A stretch of 64,000 nt of DNA from SCSIO-59966 sp046566185 (GCA_046566185.1 JBKHXE010000064.1:22883-86882); one strand, 5' to 3'; shown: positions 7,554 through 17,239, numbered from the stretch's first letter. Translations and numbers: made by a program. The notes: generated by a model not told the origin, from the sequence alone.

Positions 7554-8366
7554 GTGACCGAGGCGGTCCGTGGGGGCCCTCAGGTGGTGGCGCACCGTGG
7601 TGCCAGCCACGAGCACGCCGAGCACACCCTGGGGGCCTACCGCCGCGCGATCGAGGCGGGCGCCGACGCGCTGGAGTGCGACGTCCGGCTCACCGCCGAC
7701 GGCCACCTCGTCTGCGTCCACGACCGGCGGGTCGACCGGACGTCGTCCGGGCGCGGGAAGGTGTCGACCCTGGAGCTCGCCCACCTCGAGGGCCTCGACT
7801 GGGCCTCGTGGAAGGCCGGGCGCGACCTGGCGACCATGACCGAGATCCCCGACCGCGACGCGGGCCGGCTGCTCACCCTGCGCCGGCTGCTGGGGATGGT
7901 CGCCGACACCGACCGGTGGATCGAGGTCGCCGTCGAGACCAAGCACCCCACCCGGTACGCGGGGCTCGTCGAGCAGGAGCTGTACGACGTGCTCGACCAC
8001 TTCGGCTGGGCCCGGCCGCGCCGCGGCGAGCCGCCGCGCGTGCGGATGATGAGCTTCTCGACGATCGCCCTGCAGCGGATGCGCACGTTCTCGCCCACGC
8101 TGCCCCTGGTCTACCTGATCGACCACGTGCCGTTGCGGCTGCGCGACGGCCGGCTCCCCCGCGGCGTCCACACGGCCGGGATCGACGTCGCGGTGCTGCG
8201 TCGCCACCCCCGGTACGTCGACGCCCTGCACCGGCGCGGCCACGCCGTCCACGTCTGGACGGTCGACGAGCCGGACGACGTCCAGCGCTGCCTGGATGCC
8301 GGCGTGGAGGCGATCATCACGAACCGGCCGGACGCCGTCCTCGCCCAGCTGCACCGCGCGGTCTGA
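7554..8366 (+). CDS. Glycerophosphodiester phosphodiesterase
   Basis: The 270-residue GDPD-family TIM barrel keeps the catalytic motifs HRGASHEHAEHTLGAYRRA (the HRG and the EHT equivalent of ENT), ALECDVRLTADGHLVCVHD, and VHVWTVDEPDDV near the C-terminus. It hydrolyses glycerophosphodiesters to glycerol-3-phosphate and an alcohol. There is no signal peptide, so it acts in the cytoplasm. The GTG start at 7554 is preceded by CAGGAT at an 8-base gap. The gene faces away from the sigma factor gene and is followed by the RsbW-like kinase with its own promoter. Confidence 0.92.
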   Translation: MTEAVRGGPQVVAHRGASHEHAEHTLGAYRRAIEAGADALECDVRLTADGHLVCVHDRRVDRTSSGRGKVSTLELAHLEGLDWASWKAGRDLATMTEIPDRDAGRLLTLRRLLGMVADTDRWIEVAVETKHPTRYAGLVEQELYDVLDHFGWARPRRGEPPRVRMMSFSTIALQRMRTFSPTLPLVYLIDHVPLRLRDGRLPRGVHTAGIDVAVLRRHPRYVDALHRRGHAVHVWTVDEPDDVQRCLDAGVEAIITNRPDAVLAQLHRAV

Positions 8367-8377
8367 GGCGGTCGAAG

Positions 8378-8403
8378 GTTTCAGGGACAAGAGCCCTGGG
8401 TAC
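8378..8403 (+). promoter_or_regulatory. SigB/SigF-type promoter
   Basis: GTTT (8378-8381), then 16 bases, then GGGTAC (8398-8403) matches the GTTT-N(14-17)-GGGTA consensus of actinobacterial SigB/SigF general-stress sigma factors. Transcription would start near 8411, about 33 bases upstream of the RsbW-like gene start at 8444. The match is to the consensus only; no expression data are available here. Confidence 0.6.
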
Positions 8404-8443
8404 GTCGACGGTGACGTCCTGACACCGACCGCCGGGAGCCGAC

Positions 8444-8914
8444 GTGCCCACCATGGCCGCCACCTCCGACCGTCCTGTCGTCGTCGACGCGCCGGCCCGG
8501 GGCGACGCCCGGGCGCTGAGCCTGGTGCACGGCCCCGACGCGGTGCCGACCGCGCGCCGGGCCTTCCAGCGGGACGTCGCCGACCGCGTCCCGGACGACG
8601 AGATCGTCACCGAGGCGTGCATCGTCGTCTCCGAGCTGCTGGGCAACGCCGTCCGGCACGCGCGTGCGCTCCCCGACGGCCGCGTCCTCATGCGGTGGCA
8701 GGTGCGTGGCCCGGTGGTGGACGTCGAGGTGACGGACGGCGGGGGGCCCTCCGAGGTGCGACCCGCCCGCCCGGCCCAGATGTCGACGCACGGCCGGGGC
8801 CTGCGCATCGTCCGCACCCTCGCCCACGAGTGGGGGGTGCAGGAGACCGACGACGGGCAGCGCACCGTGTGGGCGGCACTCGGCGGTCCCTCGCGCCGGC
8901 GGCGCGCCGGCTGA
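8444..8914 (+). CDS. RsbW-like ATP-binding regulatory kinase (HATPase_c_2)
   Basis: The 156-residue protein is a single GHKL ATPase domain: N-box VSELLGNAVRHAR (about residues 65-77), G1 box VEVTDGGGP, and G2 region THGRGLRIVRTLAHEWG. This is the RsbW/SpoIIAB-type anti-sigma or anti-anti-sigma kinase fold, which controls stress sigma factors in actinobacteria by partner switching. No sigma or anti-sigma antagonist gene is adjacent. The GTG at 8444 lies five bases after GGGAG; an ATG nine bases later is a poorer fit. The SigB/SigF-like promoter upstream fits a feedback role. Confidence 0.83.
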   Translation: MPTMAATSDRPVVVDAPARGDARALSLVHGPDAVPTARRAFQRDVADRVPDDEIVTEACIVVSELLGNAVRHARALPDGRVLMRWQVRGPVVDVEVTDGGGPSEVRPARPAQMSTHGRGLRIVRTLAHEWGVQETDDGQRTVWAALGGPSRRRRAG

Positions 8915-8968
8915 TCGCGCAGAGTCCGGGCCGCCGCCGCCCCACCCCCTGCCGTACGCTCCGCCGCC

Positions 8969-9928
8969 ATGGGCAAGAAGTCGCGCCGACCCTCCTCACC
9001 CAGCGCCGTCCTCGACGCCGACGTCCCGGTCGTCGGCCCGCGTGAGCCCTGCCCCTGCGGCTCCGGCAAGCGCTACAAGACGTGTCACGGCCGGCGGGCC
9101 GCCGCGGACGACGTCGTCCTGGTGCCGCGCCCCTACGAGGGGCTGCCCGCCGAGTGCGACTGGGTGGCGATGCGCGAGATCGTCCCCGCCGCGACCGCCA
9201 CGGTGCGCCTGACCGAGGAGTACGGCGGCGAGGAGGTCACCGTCGCCACGGTGCTGCCGATGGCGTGGGCCGCGATGCGCCGCCAGGACGGCCGGCTGTT
9301 CCTCGGGATGCAGGTGCAGGGGGGCTCCGGCGACGCCAGCCGGGACGCCGCCGCCGCGCTGCTGCGCGTCGTCGACGCCGAACCGGGGACGCCGGTCCAG
9401 GGCGTCGGCCTGCCCGGTGCCGGACCGCGCCTGCAGGACGTGCTCGACCCCGGCACGCCGCTGCGGGTGCAGATGCACTCCGGCTTCGACTTCTGGCTCG
9501 ACGACTCGGACGCCGCCCAGACGCCCGAGGTGCAGGCCTCGATGGAGCGCGCGAACTCCGCCGTCGTGCCGACCGAGCGGTTGACGGCGGTGGAGGCGGC
9601 CTACTGGGCTCGCATCGGGGACCGCGAGCACCTGCGCTGGGTGCTGCCGCACGACGAGGAACCTCTGCTCGACGCGCTCGCCCGGCTGCACGCCCGCGGC
9701 GAGTCCGGTCTCGGGCAGGGCTCGCGCTACATCGGCGCGTTCCGGGCCCACGGCCTGCTGGTACCCGTCTGGGACCTCGCACCCGGCACCTCCGTCGACG
9801 GCGCGGAGGAGCCGGCCGCCGCGTTCGGGGTCCGCCTGGAGGCCGTGCTCGCGGACGACTCCCCGCTGACCGCGGACGAGCGCCGCGCGAGGGCCGGTGT
9901 CGTCTCGCGGCAGCTGACGCTGCGATGA
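8969..9928 (+). CDS. DUF5926 family protein with SEC-C motif
   Basis: The 319-residue protein carries an N-terminal SEC-C zinc-binding motif (PCPCGSGKRYKTCHG, about residues 32-46) followed by a long domain rich in Glu/Asp that matches the actinobacterial DUF5926 family (PYEGLPAECDWVAMREIVPA). SEC-C motifs occur in SecA and in many stand-alone proteins and bind zinc; the function of DUF5926 is not known. The ATG at 8969 has TACGCT eight bases upstream. Nothing in the neighbours points to a pathway. Confidence 0.85.
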   Translation: MGKKSRRPSSPSAVLDADVPVVGPREPCPCGSGKRYKTCHGRRAAADDVVLVPRPYEGLPAECDWVAMREIVPAATATVRLTEEYGGEEVTVATVLPMAWAAMRRQDGRLFLGMQVQGGSGDASRDAAAALLRVVDAEPGTPVQGVGLPGAGPRLQDVLDPGTPLRVQMHSGFDFWLDDSDAAQTPEVQASMERANSAVVPTERLTAVEAAYWARIGDREHLRWVLPHDEEPLLDALARLHARGESGLGQGSRYIGAFRAHGLLVPVWDLAPGTSVDGAEEPAAAFGVRLEAVLADDSPLTADERRARAGVVSRQLTLR

Positions 9929-10013
9929 GGTCGGCGCTGCGGTGAGGTCGGCGCTGCGCCCGGCGCAGCGGGTGCCTACGGTGGGGAGTCCGAGGACGAC
10001 AGGAGGAGTGCCG

Positions 10014-10427
10014 ATGAGGGAGACCGTGCAGGGACTGGCAGCGGCGGCGAGCGGCGTGGCGGAGGTGGCCGGCATCGGGCTGCGGCAGCTGCGGCACTCG
10101 ATGACCGCGCGTGCCACCGAGAGCTCGGCCGTCGCGGGGCTGGGCCGGCTGCGGGAGATGGTGCGCGCCGAGGTGCAGCGCTCGATCGCCGAGATGGGCG
10201 GGGTGAGCGCGACCGAGGTCGCCGAGCTGCGCCACCGCATCGCGGTTCTCGAGGGCCGCCTGGCGGCCGACGAGGCCGCCGCCGCGGCCGGTGCCCGCGC
10301 CGCGAAGAAGACCACGCCACGCAAGCGCGCGGCCACCAGGACGCCGGCGGCGAAGGCCTCGGCGGCGAAGGCGCCGGCGGTCACCCCCGCCACCGTCGCC
10401 GAGCGCCTCCAGGACGGCGGCGAGTAG
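10014..10427 (+). CDS. Small coiled-coil protein with Lys/Ala-rich histone-like tail
   Basis: The product is 137 residues: a mostly helical N-terminal part (GLAAAASGVAEVAGIG), a predicted coiled coil (EVAELRHRIAVLEGRLAADE, about residues 64-83) and a C-terminal AKKTTPRKRAATRTPAAKAS-type tail like those of histone H1-like or phasin-like proteins. It may bind DNA, RNA or a hydrophobic surface; no family is named with confidence. The Shine-Dalgarno AGGAGGAG (10001-10008), five bases before ATG 10014, decides the start over longer upstream options. Confidence 0.75.
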   Translation: MRETVQGLAAAASGVAEVAGIGLRQLRHSMTARATESSAVAGLGRLREMVRAEVQRSIAEMGGVSATEVAELRHRIAVLEGRLAADEAAAAAGARAAKKTTPRKRAATRTPAAKASAAKAPAVTPATVAERLQDGGE

Positions 10428-10431
10428 GCCC

Positions 10432-11655
10432 CTACCCCGGCAGGGGCTCCCGCGACACCGGGCAGCTCATGCACCGGGGGCCACCCCGACCCGACCCGAG
10501 CTCGGAGCCCGCCAGGCGAACCACCTCGATGCCGGCGTCCTCGAGCCGCGCGTTGGTCTCGGTGTTGCGCTCGTAGGCGACGACGACCCCCGGGGCGATC
10601 GCCAGGGTGTTGTTGCCGTCGTCCCACTGCTCGCGCTCGGCCGTGACCGGGTCGAGGCCGGTGTCGATGACCCGCATCCGCTCGATGCCCATCGCGGCGG
10701 CGGCCGCGTCGAGGAACGGGCGGGGCCCCTCGACGTGCACGTCGCCGTCGCGTGGCGTCATCGTGTACGCCTGCAGCGTGTGAGCGACGTTGGGGTACAT
10801 GACGATCGCGCCCACGTCGACCATGGTGCACACGGTGTCGAGGTGCATCGTCGCGCGCTCCTGGGCGATCGGCACCGCGAGCACGCTGTGCGCCACCCCC
10901 GCCTCGAACGACTGCCGCGCAAGGCGTTCCACGCCGGCCGGTGTCGTCCGCTCGCCGGTGCCGACCGCCAGCACGCCGTCCGACAGCACGAGGACGTCGC
11001 CGCCCTCGACGTGCTCGAAGGCCGGCTCGTAGACCAGCGGCGTCCCGACGAACCGTGGGTGGTGCGCGTAGACCACCTTCGTCAGGGAGGTCTCGCGCCG
11101 GCGCGCCGGCATCGCGAGCGACGTCACCGCGACGTGGCTGCCGACCCACGCCGACGAGTCGCGGGTGAAGAGCAGGTTGGGCAAGGGGTCCACGACGAAG
11201 TCGTCCACCTGCGCGAGGGTGGTGACCAGGCCCGGGTCCGGTACCGGACGGGCGTGCTCGAGCTCGTCGAAGCGGAGCCCCGCCACCAGGACGGCGGCCA
11301 GCGCGTCGGACTCGAGGTCCTCGAGGTAGCCGCGGACCCGGCGAGCGAGCGACACCCCGAGCCGCGGGTCGGCCAGCACGGCGGCGATCGCGTCGGTGCG
11401 CGCGGCGGGCACGGTGAGCACCTCGCGCACGAGGTCGGCGAGGTAGAGCACCTCGACGTCCCGCTCGCGCAGCGCGGCGGCGAACGCGTCGTGCTCCTCC
11501 TGCGCCCGGCTGACCCACGGGATGCCGTCGAACAGCAGCCGGTCGTTGTTGCGGGGGGTGAGGCGCTGCAGCTCCGCCCCGGGACGGTGCAGGATCACCG
11601 AGCGCAGCCGCCCGACCTCGCTCGTGACACCGTGCGGCCGCTCCTGGGTCGACAT
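10432..11655 (-). CDS. arcA: Arginine deiminase
   Basis: The 407-residue enzyme has all catalytic motifs of the family: FTRDSSAW, EGGDVLVLSDG, MHLDTVCTMVD, and the nucleophile Cys395 in GPRCMSCPV. It hydrolyses arginine to citrulline and ammonia in the cytoplasm. No ornithine carbamoyltransferase, carbamate kinase or arginine/ornithine antiporter gene lies nearby, so the rest of the ADI pathway must be elsewhere or citrulline has another fate. On the minus strand TACCCT sits eight bases before the ATG, in a 41-base divergent region shared with the glycosyltransferase gene. Confidence 0.95.
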   Translation of the reverse strand: MSTQERPHGVTSEVGRLRSVILHRPGAELQRLTPRNNDRLLFDGIPWVSRAQEEHDAFAAALRERDVEVLYLADLVREVLTVPAARTDAIAAVLADPRLGVSLARRVRGYLEDLESDALAAVLVAGLRFDELEHARPVPDPGLVTTLAQVDDFVVDPLPNLLFTRDSSAWVGSHVAVTSLAMPARRRETSLTKVVYAHHPRFVGTPLVYEPAFEHVEGGDVLVLSDGVLAVGTGERTTPAGVERLARQSFEAGVAHSVLAVPIAQERATMHLDTVCTMVDVGAIVMYPNVAHTLQAYTMTPRDGDVHVEGPRPFLDAAAAAMGIERMRVIDTGLDPVTAEREQWDDGNNTLAIAPGVVVAYERNTETNARLEDAGIEVVRLAGSELGSGRGGPRCMSCPVSREPLPG

Positions 11656-11663
11656 GGGAGCCG

Positions 11664-11689
11664 AGGGTATCCGCCGCGGTCGTTACCCT
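11664..11689. promoter_or_regulatory. Divergent leaderless promoter pair (arcA / glycosyltransferase)
   Basis: Both strands carry TACCCT: minus-strand box at 11669-11664, eight bases before the arcA ATG (11655), and plus-strand box at 11684-11689, seven bases before the GTG at 11697. Each lies where a -10 box would be if the start codon were the transcript's first base. The whole divergent region is 41 bases, so the two RNA polymerase sites must overlap and may exclude each other. Confidence 0.6.
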
Positions 11690-11696
11690 CGGCGCC

Positions 11697-12431
11697 GTGA
11701 CCGAGCCGCCTCCCCCGCCGCGGGCCGTCGCCGTCGTGATTCCGGCCAAGGACGAGGCCGACCGGATCGCCGTGACCGTCGCCTCCGCCGCCGGCATCCC
11801 GGGCGTCGACCTCGTCGTGGTGGTGGACGACGGCAGCCGGGACGCGACCGGCCAGGTCGCCCGCGAGGCCGGCGCCGTCGTCGTCCGGCACCCCCGCAAC
11901 CGCGGCAAGGCCGCCGCCATGGAGACCGGCGCGGCCGCGGTCGAGGTGCGGGAGCAGCACACCGGTGAGGTGCCTCGTGCCCTGCTCTTCGTCGACGCCG
12001 ACCTCGGCGAGACGGCGGCGGGCACCGCACCTCTGGTCGCGCCCGTTCTCGCCGGCGAGGCCGACATGACGATCGCGGTGCTGCCGGTGCAGAAGTCCGC
12101 GGGCGGCGGCCGTGGCCTCGTGGTGAACCTCGCCCGTGAGGGCATCGAGCGGCTCACCGGCTGGACGCCGACGCAGCCGCTGTCGGGGATGCGGTGCCTG
12201 ACGCGGGAGGCGTTCGAGGCGGCACGGCCGCTCGCTGCGGGGTGGGGCGTCGAGACCGGGCTGACGATCGACCTGCTGCGGTCGGGTCACCGGGTCGTCG
12301 AGGTGCCCTGCGACCTGCACCACCGCGTCACCGGCACCGACCTGCGGGCGCAGCTGCACCGGGCGACGCAGTACCGGGACGTCGCACGGGCGCTCCTGGT
12401 GCGGCGGCTGCGGGCCCTTCGGCGCCGCTGA
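11697..12431 (+). CDS. Family 2 glycosyltransferase (DPM1/GpgS-like)
   Basis: The 244-residue protein is a cytosolic GT-A fold enzyme: VVIPAKDEADRIAVTV, VVVVDDGSRDAT (nucleotide-sugar binding), NRGKAAAMETG, then the metal-binding LLFVDADLGE and a C-terminal DLLRSGHRVVEVPCDLHHR. The order of motifs resembles glucosyl-3-phosphoglycerate synthases and polyprenyl-phosphate glycosyltransferases; the acceptor cannot be decided. No membrane helices are present. TACCCT seven bases before the GTG supports the start. The gene converges on a large membrane protein gene with a three-base gap. Confidence 0.85.
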   Translation: MTEPPPPPRAVAVVIPAKDEADRIAVTVASAAGIPGVDLVVVVDDGSRDATGQVAREAGAVVVRHPRNRGKAAAMETGAAAVEVREQHTGEVPRALLFVDADLGETAAGTAPLVAPVLAGEADMTIAVLPVQKSAGGGRGLVVNLAREGIERLTGWTPTQPLSGMRCLTREAFEAARPLAAGWGVETGLTIDLLRSGHRVVEVPCDLHHRVTGTDLRAQLHRATQYRDVARALLVRRLRALRRR

Positions 12432-12434
12432 CCG

Positions 12435-14639
12435 CTACGGGCGACGGGCCGGCGCCACCGCGGCGTCGGCCTCGTGGACCGGGGAGTCGATCTCGCCGGC
12501 GTCCTCGAGCTCGAGGACGCGCACGCTCGCCGCGATGAGCAGCGGGATGGCCAGGGTGGCCCCCACGGCCGGGACGACGGTGCCGGAGTCGTTGACGGCG
12601 AAGCCGATCGCCAGCATGACGATGAGCGCGGTCAGGCCAGGGCGCAGCGCGGGACAGTACTCGTAGGCGCGCTGCAGGGCGGGGGCGCCCCACGCGACCG
12701 GGCGCATCAGCACGAGGGCGACGAACAGCGCGCCGAACGGCACGAGCACCGACAGCCAGCTGCTGATGAGGATGTCGAGGTTCTGGGCCAGCTTGCGCTC
12801 GATGACCGACCACGCCCCGCCGTCGAGCAGCGTCTGGACGAACCGGCCGAGGTGGGTGCGGTCCGCAGGCGGCCGCAGCCAGTCGAGCACCGAGAGGCCG
12901 ACGATGACCGCCAGGGTGCCCGCCGCGACCGCCGCCACGCGCTGCCACGTCATCGTCAGCCCCGCGACGAGCAGCGCGAAGAGCGTGAACGCCGGGACCA
13001 TCGACGGCGGCCCGCCGAAGTCGCTGCCGAGTCCGGGTGTGCCGTCGACGACGACGGCGACGACGCCGATCACGGCGATGGCGACGACCGCAGCCCGCTG
13101 ACGCCCGGTGCGCACGAGCCGGTCGGCGATCGCCGTCGCAGCGAGCAGGGCGCCGGTCGCGAAGAGCGCGTACTGGACGTTGCCGAGGCCGTAGAACCGC
13201 CCGGCGACCGACGGCTGGAGCCCCATGAGGCTGGAGGTGATCAGCCGCGTCCCGGCGACGACGTCGATCGCGAGCACCAGGGCGGTGACCGCCGCCACGA
13301 CGCCGAACGGGCCCAGCGGACGCCGTCCCCACGGGCCGACCTGGGCCAGGGCGCTGACGGCGACCGCGAAGAACGCGACCGCGGCCACCACGGCGAGGAA
13401 GTCGTTGCCGGCCCGCCACCACGGCACGAGGTTCGCCAGGAACGTCGACACCGGGACGGCCGCGAACAGCACCGAGACGCGGCGCAGCCACGCGAGCACC
13501 GTCTGGCGTCCCTCCGGGCCACCCCAGCGGTTGCGCAGCGCCAGGGCCGCGGCCCCGTACAGGGCGATCTGCGCGGCGACCAGCAGGTTGAAGAACCACG
13601 GCACCAGTGGCTCGACCGCCTCCGACGCCGTCGTGATGTCGAGCAGCCGCTCGAGTCGTTCCTCGGCGGCCGTGGGCGCCTCCGCCATCGGCACGAGAGG
13701 GGAGCCGACCAGCTCGCCGGGCCGCTCGACGTCCAGCAGGGTGAGGAGGGTCGGGGCGAGGTCGGTCGCCTGCACGATGCCCGGCTGACGTGTCGACCGG
13801 CTGGTCAGCAGCGTCTCGGCGTACGGCGCACCGGACGCCGCCGGGCCCACCGCCGCGACGAGCTGCAGCCGGTCGGAGAGGCCGGAGTCCGACAGGCTCG
13901 CCACGACGACCGTCGCGCCCTCGGGCAGCTCGTCGAGGACGGCGCCGACGCGCGCGTCCAGCACCTCTGCCTGGGCGGCACGGTCGGGGCCGTACGCCTT
14001 GGGATCGGTGGCCGGCAGGTCGTCCGGGTCGCGCAGCGCCCCGACGTCCACGAGCAGCAGGTCGGTGTCGACCACCTGCCGGACGTCGGCGGCGAGCGCC
14101 GCCGGGTCGTCCGCGCCGGGCCGGTACTCGCCCACCAGCCGTCCGTCGCCGTCGGCCAGCGCGATGGCGGCGCCGGAGCCGACAGCCGCCGCCGCGGTGC
14201 CGGTGGCGTCGAGCAGGTCGCCGAGCAGTCCCGGCTCGGCGTCGAAGCTCAGCCGGTCGGCCTCGGTGCGGTAGACGTCCCAGCGGGGGACGCGGCCGTC
14301 CACGGGCTCCTCGGCCGTGCGGCACGAGGGACCCCCGACCACCGGCGGCTCGTCGCCGGCGCGGCGTCCGGCCGACACGGCCAGCCACCCGTCGACCGGG
14401 CACGACCGCGACCGCACGCTGCGGGCCGCCAGCACGCCCGAGGCACCCTCCTGCACGAGCCCCCACAGCGCGGGGGTGCCGTCGGCCGACACGTCGCTCC
14501 ACTGCAGGCCCGGCGCACCCACCAGGACGACGGGGCCGGGGACGGCGTCCGGGCCGGTGGCGCGGGCGGCACCGGCGGGCACCAGGGCGACGAGCAGCGC
14601 CAGCAGGACGACGGGCAGCGTCAGGAGGCGGGCCGGCAC
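12435..14639 (-). CDS. Large membrane protein with phosphatase/sulfatase-like extracellular domain
   Basis: The 734-residue protein has an N-terminal signal (about residues 5-27), an extracytoplasmic domain of about 300 residues that resembles the alkaline phosphatase/sulfatase superfamily (LVGAPGLQWSDV, LLLVDVGALRD, VVVASLSDSGL, ATDLAPTLLTLLDV) and about 10-12 membrane helices at the C-terminus (about residues 355-710). Clear metal-binding Asp/His sets of active phosphatases are not evident, so it may be a degenerate, structural or transport protein. Its partner may be the convergent glycosyltransferase; that is speculation. The GTG start at 14639 has TAGCCT seven bases upstream on the minus strand. 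Confidence 0.8.
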   Translation of the reverse strand: MPARLLTLPVVLLALLVALVPAGAARATGPDAVPGPVVLVGAPGLQWSDVSADGTPALWGLVQEGASGVLAARSVRSRSCPVDGWLAVSAGRRAGDEPPVVGGPSCRTAEEPVDGRVPRWDVYRTEADRLSFDAEPGLLGDLLDATGTAAAAVGSGAAIALADGDGRLVGEYRPGADDPAALAADVRQVVDTDLLLVDVGALRDPDDLPATDPKAYGPDRAAQAEVLDARVGAVLDELPEGATVVVASLSDSGLSDRLQLVAAVGPAASGAPYAETLLTSRSTRQPGIVQATDLAPTLLTLLDVERPGELVGSPLVPMAEAPTAAEERLERLLDITTASEAVEPLVPWFFNLLVAAQIALYGAAALALRNRWGGPEGRQTVLAWLRRVSVLFAAVPVSTFLANLVPWWRAGNDFLAVVAAVAFFAVAVSALAQVGPWGRRPLGPFGVVAAVTALVLAIDVVAGTRLITSSLMGLQPSVAGRFYGLGNVQYALFATGALLAATAIADRLVRTGRQRAAVVAIAVIGVVAVVVDGTPGLGSDFGGPPSMVPAFTLFALLVAGLTMTWQRVAAVAAGTLAVIVGLSVLDWLRPPADRTHLGRFVQTLLDGGAWSVIERKLAQNLDILISSWLSVLVPFGALFVALVLMRPVAWGAPALQRAYEYCPALRPGLTALIVMLAIGFAVNDSGTVVPAVGATLAIPLLIAASVRVLELEDAGEIDSPVHEADAAVAPARRP

Positions 14640-14721
14640 GCCGTCAAGGCTACGGGGCAGGCCCTGGGGGCGGCCCGGCGCGCAAGATCACCCGGAAGTG
14701 CAAGATCACGGGGGGAGAGAG

Positions 14722-15342
14722 TCAGAGCGGGGGGTCGACGCCGACCGCCTGCAGCGCGGTGACGACGGCGAGGACGGCGCAGACCGTCGCGCCGGTGCGG
14801 CGGACCGTCGAGAGGCGCAGCCGGGTCAGCAGCACCCGGCCGAACAGCGCGGCGGCGCCGGAGACCACGAGCAGCGCAGCCCAGGCGCCGGCGAACACCG
14901 ACACCGGGTCGCCGGTGCGCGCCGCGAGCCCGGCGGTGAAGACCTGTGACAGGTCGCCCCACTCGGCGAGGAACAGCACGAGGAAGCTCGTGGTCACCGC
15001 CCGCAGGCCGGTCGCCCCCTCGGTGACCTTGGCGCCGAACTCCGCCTCCGCCTCGGCCTCCTCGTCGTCGGCGTGCGCGGCCGACCGCCACAGCAGCACC
15101 GCACCGACCGCGAACAGCAGCGCGACGACGAGGCTCACCGGGGTGCGGGGCAGGCTCTGGCCGACCAGCCCGCCGAGGGTGACGGCGATGGCCGTCTGGA
15201 CGGCGAAGGCGAGCCCGACGCCGAGCCAGACCAGCGCGGGCCGGAACCTGGTCGCCAGGACGAGCGTCGCCACGAAGGTCTTGTCCGGCAGCTCGACCGG
15301 CACGACGACGGCGAGCGCGGTCAGCGCGACGGCGAGGTCCAT
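14722..15342 (-). CDS. TMEM165/GDT1 (UPF0016) family cation transporter
   Basis: The 206-residue protein has six helices in two halves, each carrying a version of the family E-x-G-D-K/R-T/S motif: ELPDKT (17-22) and EWGDLS (127-132). The first has Leu-Pro where Gly is usual, a known bacterial variant. The family exports or exchanges Mn2+ or Ca2+ for protons. An acidic, Ala-rich loop (about residues 90-101) joins the halves. Its ATG at 15342 overlaps the end of larC by 22 bases, so it belongs to the larB-larC unit and may adjust divalent metal supply for that pathway, which is inference. Confidence 0.87.
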   Translation of the reverse strand: MDLAVALTALAVVVPVELPDKTFVATLVLATRFRPALVWLGVGLAFAVQTAIAVTLGGLVGQSLPRTPVSLVVALLFAVGAVLLWRSAAHADDEEAEAEAEFGAKVTEGATGLRAVTTSFLVLFLAEWGDLSQVFTAGLAARTGDPVSVFAGAWAALLVVSGAAALFGRVLLTRLRLSTVRRTGATVCAVLAVVTALQAVGVDPPL

Positions 15343-16495
15343 GGCGCGGCGAGGCTAGCGGCCCGCGCCAGCACCTCCTTGGCCGGCCGCCCGAGGGCGG
15401 CGGCGGCCCGAGCGACGTCCTCGAACTCCGGCTGCGCGTTGACCACCTCGCCGTCGAGGCGGGCGAGCTTGACCGACACGCGCTGCCCGTCGACGTCCAC
15501 GGTGACGGCCTCGCGGTCGAGCGCCACCTTGCCGACGGAGGTCTCCCGCAGCCCGATCGCACTGGTCTGGGTGAACACGACGCGCCGCAGGGAGGCGACC
15601 GCCGCGGCCGGCGCGAGCACGTGCAGCGTGTGCGCCGGGCGGCCCTTCTTCATGAGGACGGGCGTCAGCCAGGCGTCCGAGGCGCCCGCGTCGAGCAGGC
15701 GCGTGAGCACGCCCGGCCACAGCCGCGGGTCGAGGTCGTCGACGTTGGTCTCCAGCACGACGGCCTCGCCGCCGGACGGCTCCGACAGCGGCTCGCCGAG
15801 CAGCAGCCGGACGACGTTGGGCCGGCCGGGCAGGTCGCGGCCGCCCGAGCCCGAGCCCACCCGCTGGACCCGCATCGGCGGCTGGTGGCCCCACGCGGTG
15901 ACGTGCGCCGCGAGCAGCGCGGCGCCCGTCGGCGTGGCGAGCTCGACGTCGTCCGGCCCGCCGTACGTGGGCGCGCCGGCCAGCAGCGCGACGACCGCGG
16001 GGGCCGGCACCGGCAGCCGCCCGTGCGCCGTCCGCACCGTGCCACCGCCGAGGGCGACCGGCGAGCAGTGCAGCGCCGCGAGCCCGAGGTGCACGAACCC
16101 CGCGCAGGCCCCGACGACGTCGGCGATGGCGTCCAGCGCACCGACCTCGTGGAAGTGCACCTCGTCCGGGGAGGTGCCGTGCACCGCTCCCTCCGCCTCG
16201 GCGAGCCGGGCGAAGACCGCGAGCGCGCGCTCGCGGACGGCCGTGTCCAGCGACGAGCCCTGCAGCACCGCCCGGACGTCGGCCCAGGTCCGGTGCGTGG
16301 TCGACTCGGTGCCCTCCACGTGCACGCGCGTGGCGCGCACGCCGGCCCGCCGCACGTCCTCGGCGCGCAGCATCACCGGCTCGGGCGCCACCGCGTCGAC
16401 CGCCGACCGCAGCACCGGCAGCGGCACGCCCGCGTCGACGAGCGCGCCGAGCAGCATGTCGCCGGCGACGCCGCTCCCGCAGTCGAGCCAGCCGA

Positions 16496-16499
<4 letters not shown>
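15321..16499 (-). CDS. larC: Nickel pincer cofactor biosynthesis protein LarC
   Basis: The 392-residue protein matches full-length LarC: N-terminal WLDCGSGVAGDMLLGALVDAG, HFHEVGALDAIADVVGAC, TPTGAALLAAHV, then the C-terminal half with ETNVDDLDPRLWPGVL, DAWLTPVLMKKGRPAHTLHVL and TSAIGLRE. LarC is the CTP-dependent cyclometallase that inserts nickel into the pyridinium dithiocarboxylate cofactor of lactate racemase and related enzymes. In lactobacilli larC is split and joined by frameshifting; here it is one uninterrupted frame. The GTG start at 16499 overlaps the larB stop (GTGA), and the 3' end overlaps the GDT1 gene. Confidence 0.93.
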
Positions 16500-17197
<698 letters not shown>

Positions 17198-17204
17198 GTC
17201 CGCG

Positions 17205-17232
17205 AGGGTAGACGCGCACCGGTCACTACGCT
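17205..17232. promoter_or_regulatory. Divergent leaderless promoter pair (larB / pheA)
   Basis: On the minus strand TACCCT (17210-17205) precedes the larB GTG by seven bases; on the plus strand TACGCT (17227-17232) precedes the pheA ATG by seven bases. The starts are only 42 bases apart, so there is no room for separate untranslated leaders. Confidence 0.6.
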
Positions 17233-17239
17233 GACGCCC

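Noticed and set aside
8996..12157. Open frame of over 1000 codons on the minus strand
   Set aside because: It runs antisense through DUF5926 and the glycosyltransferase and out of frame through arcA, all with clear family motifs; its translation has no recognisable domain.
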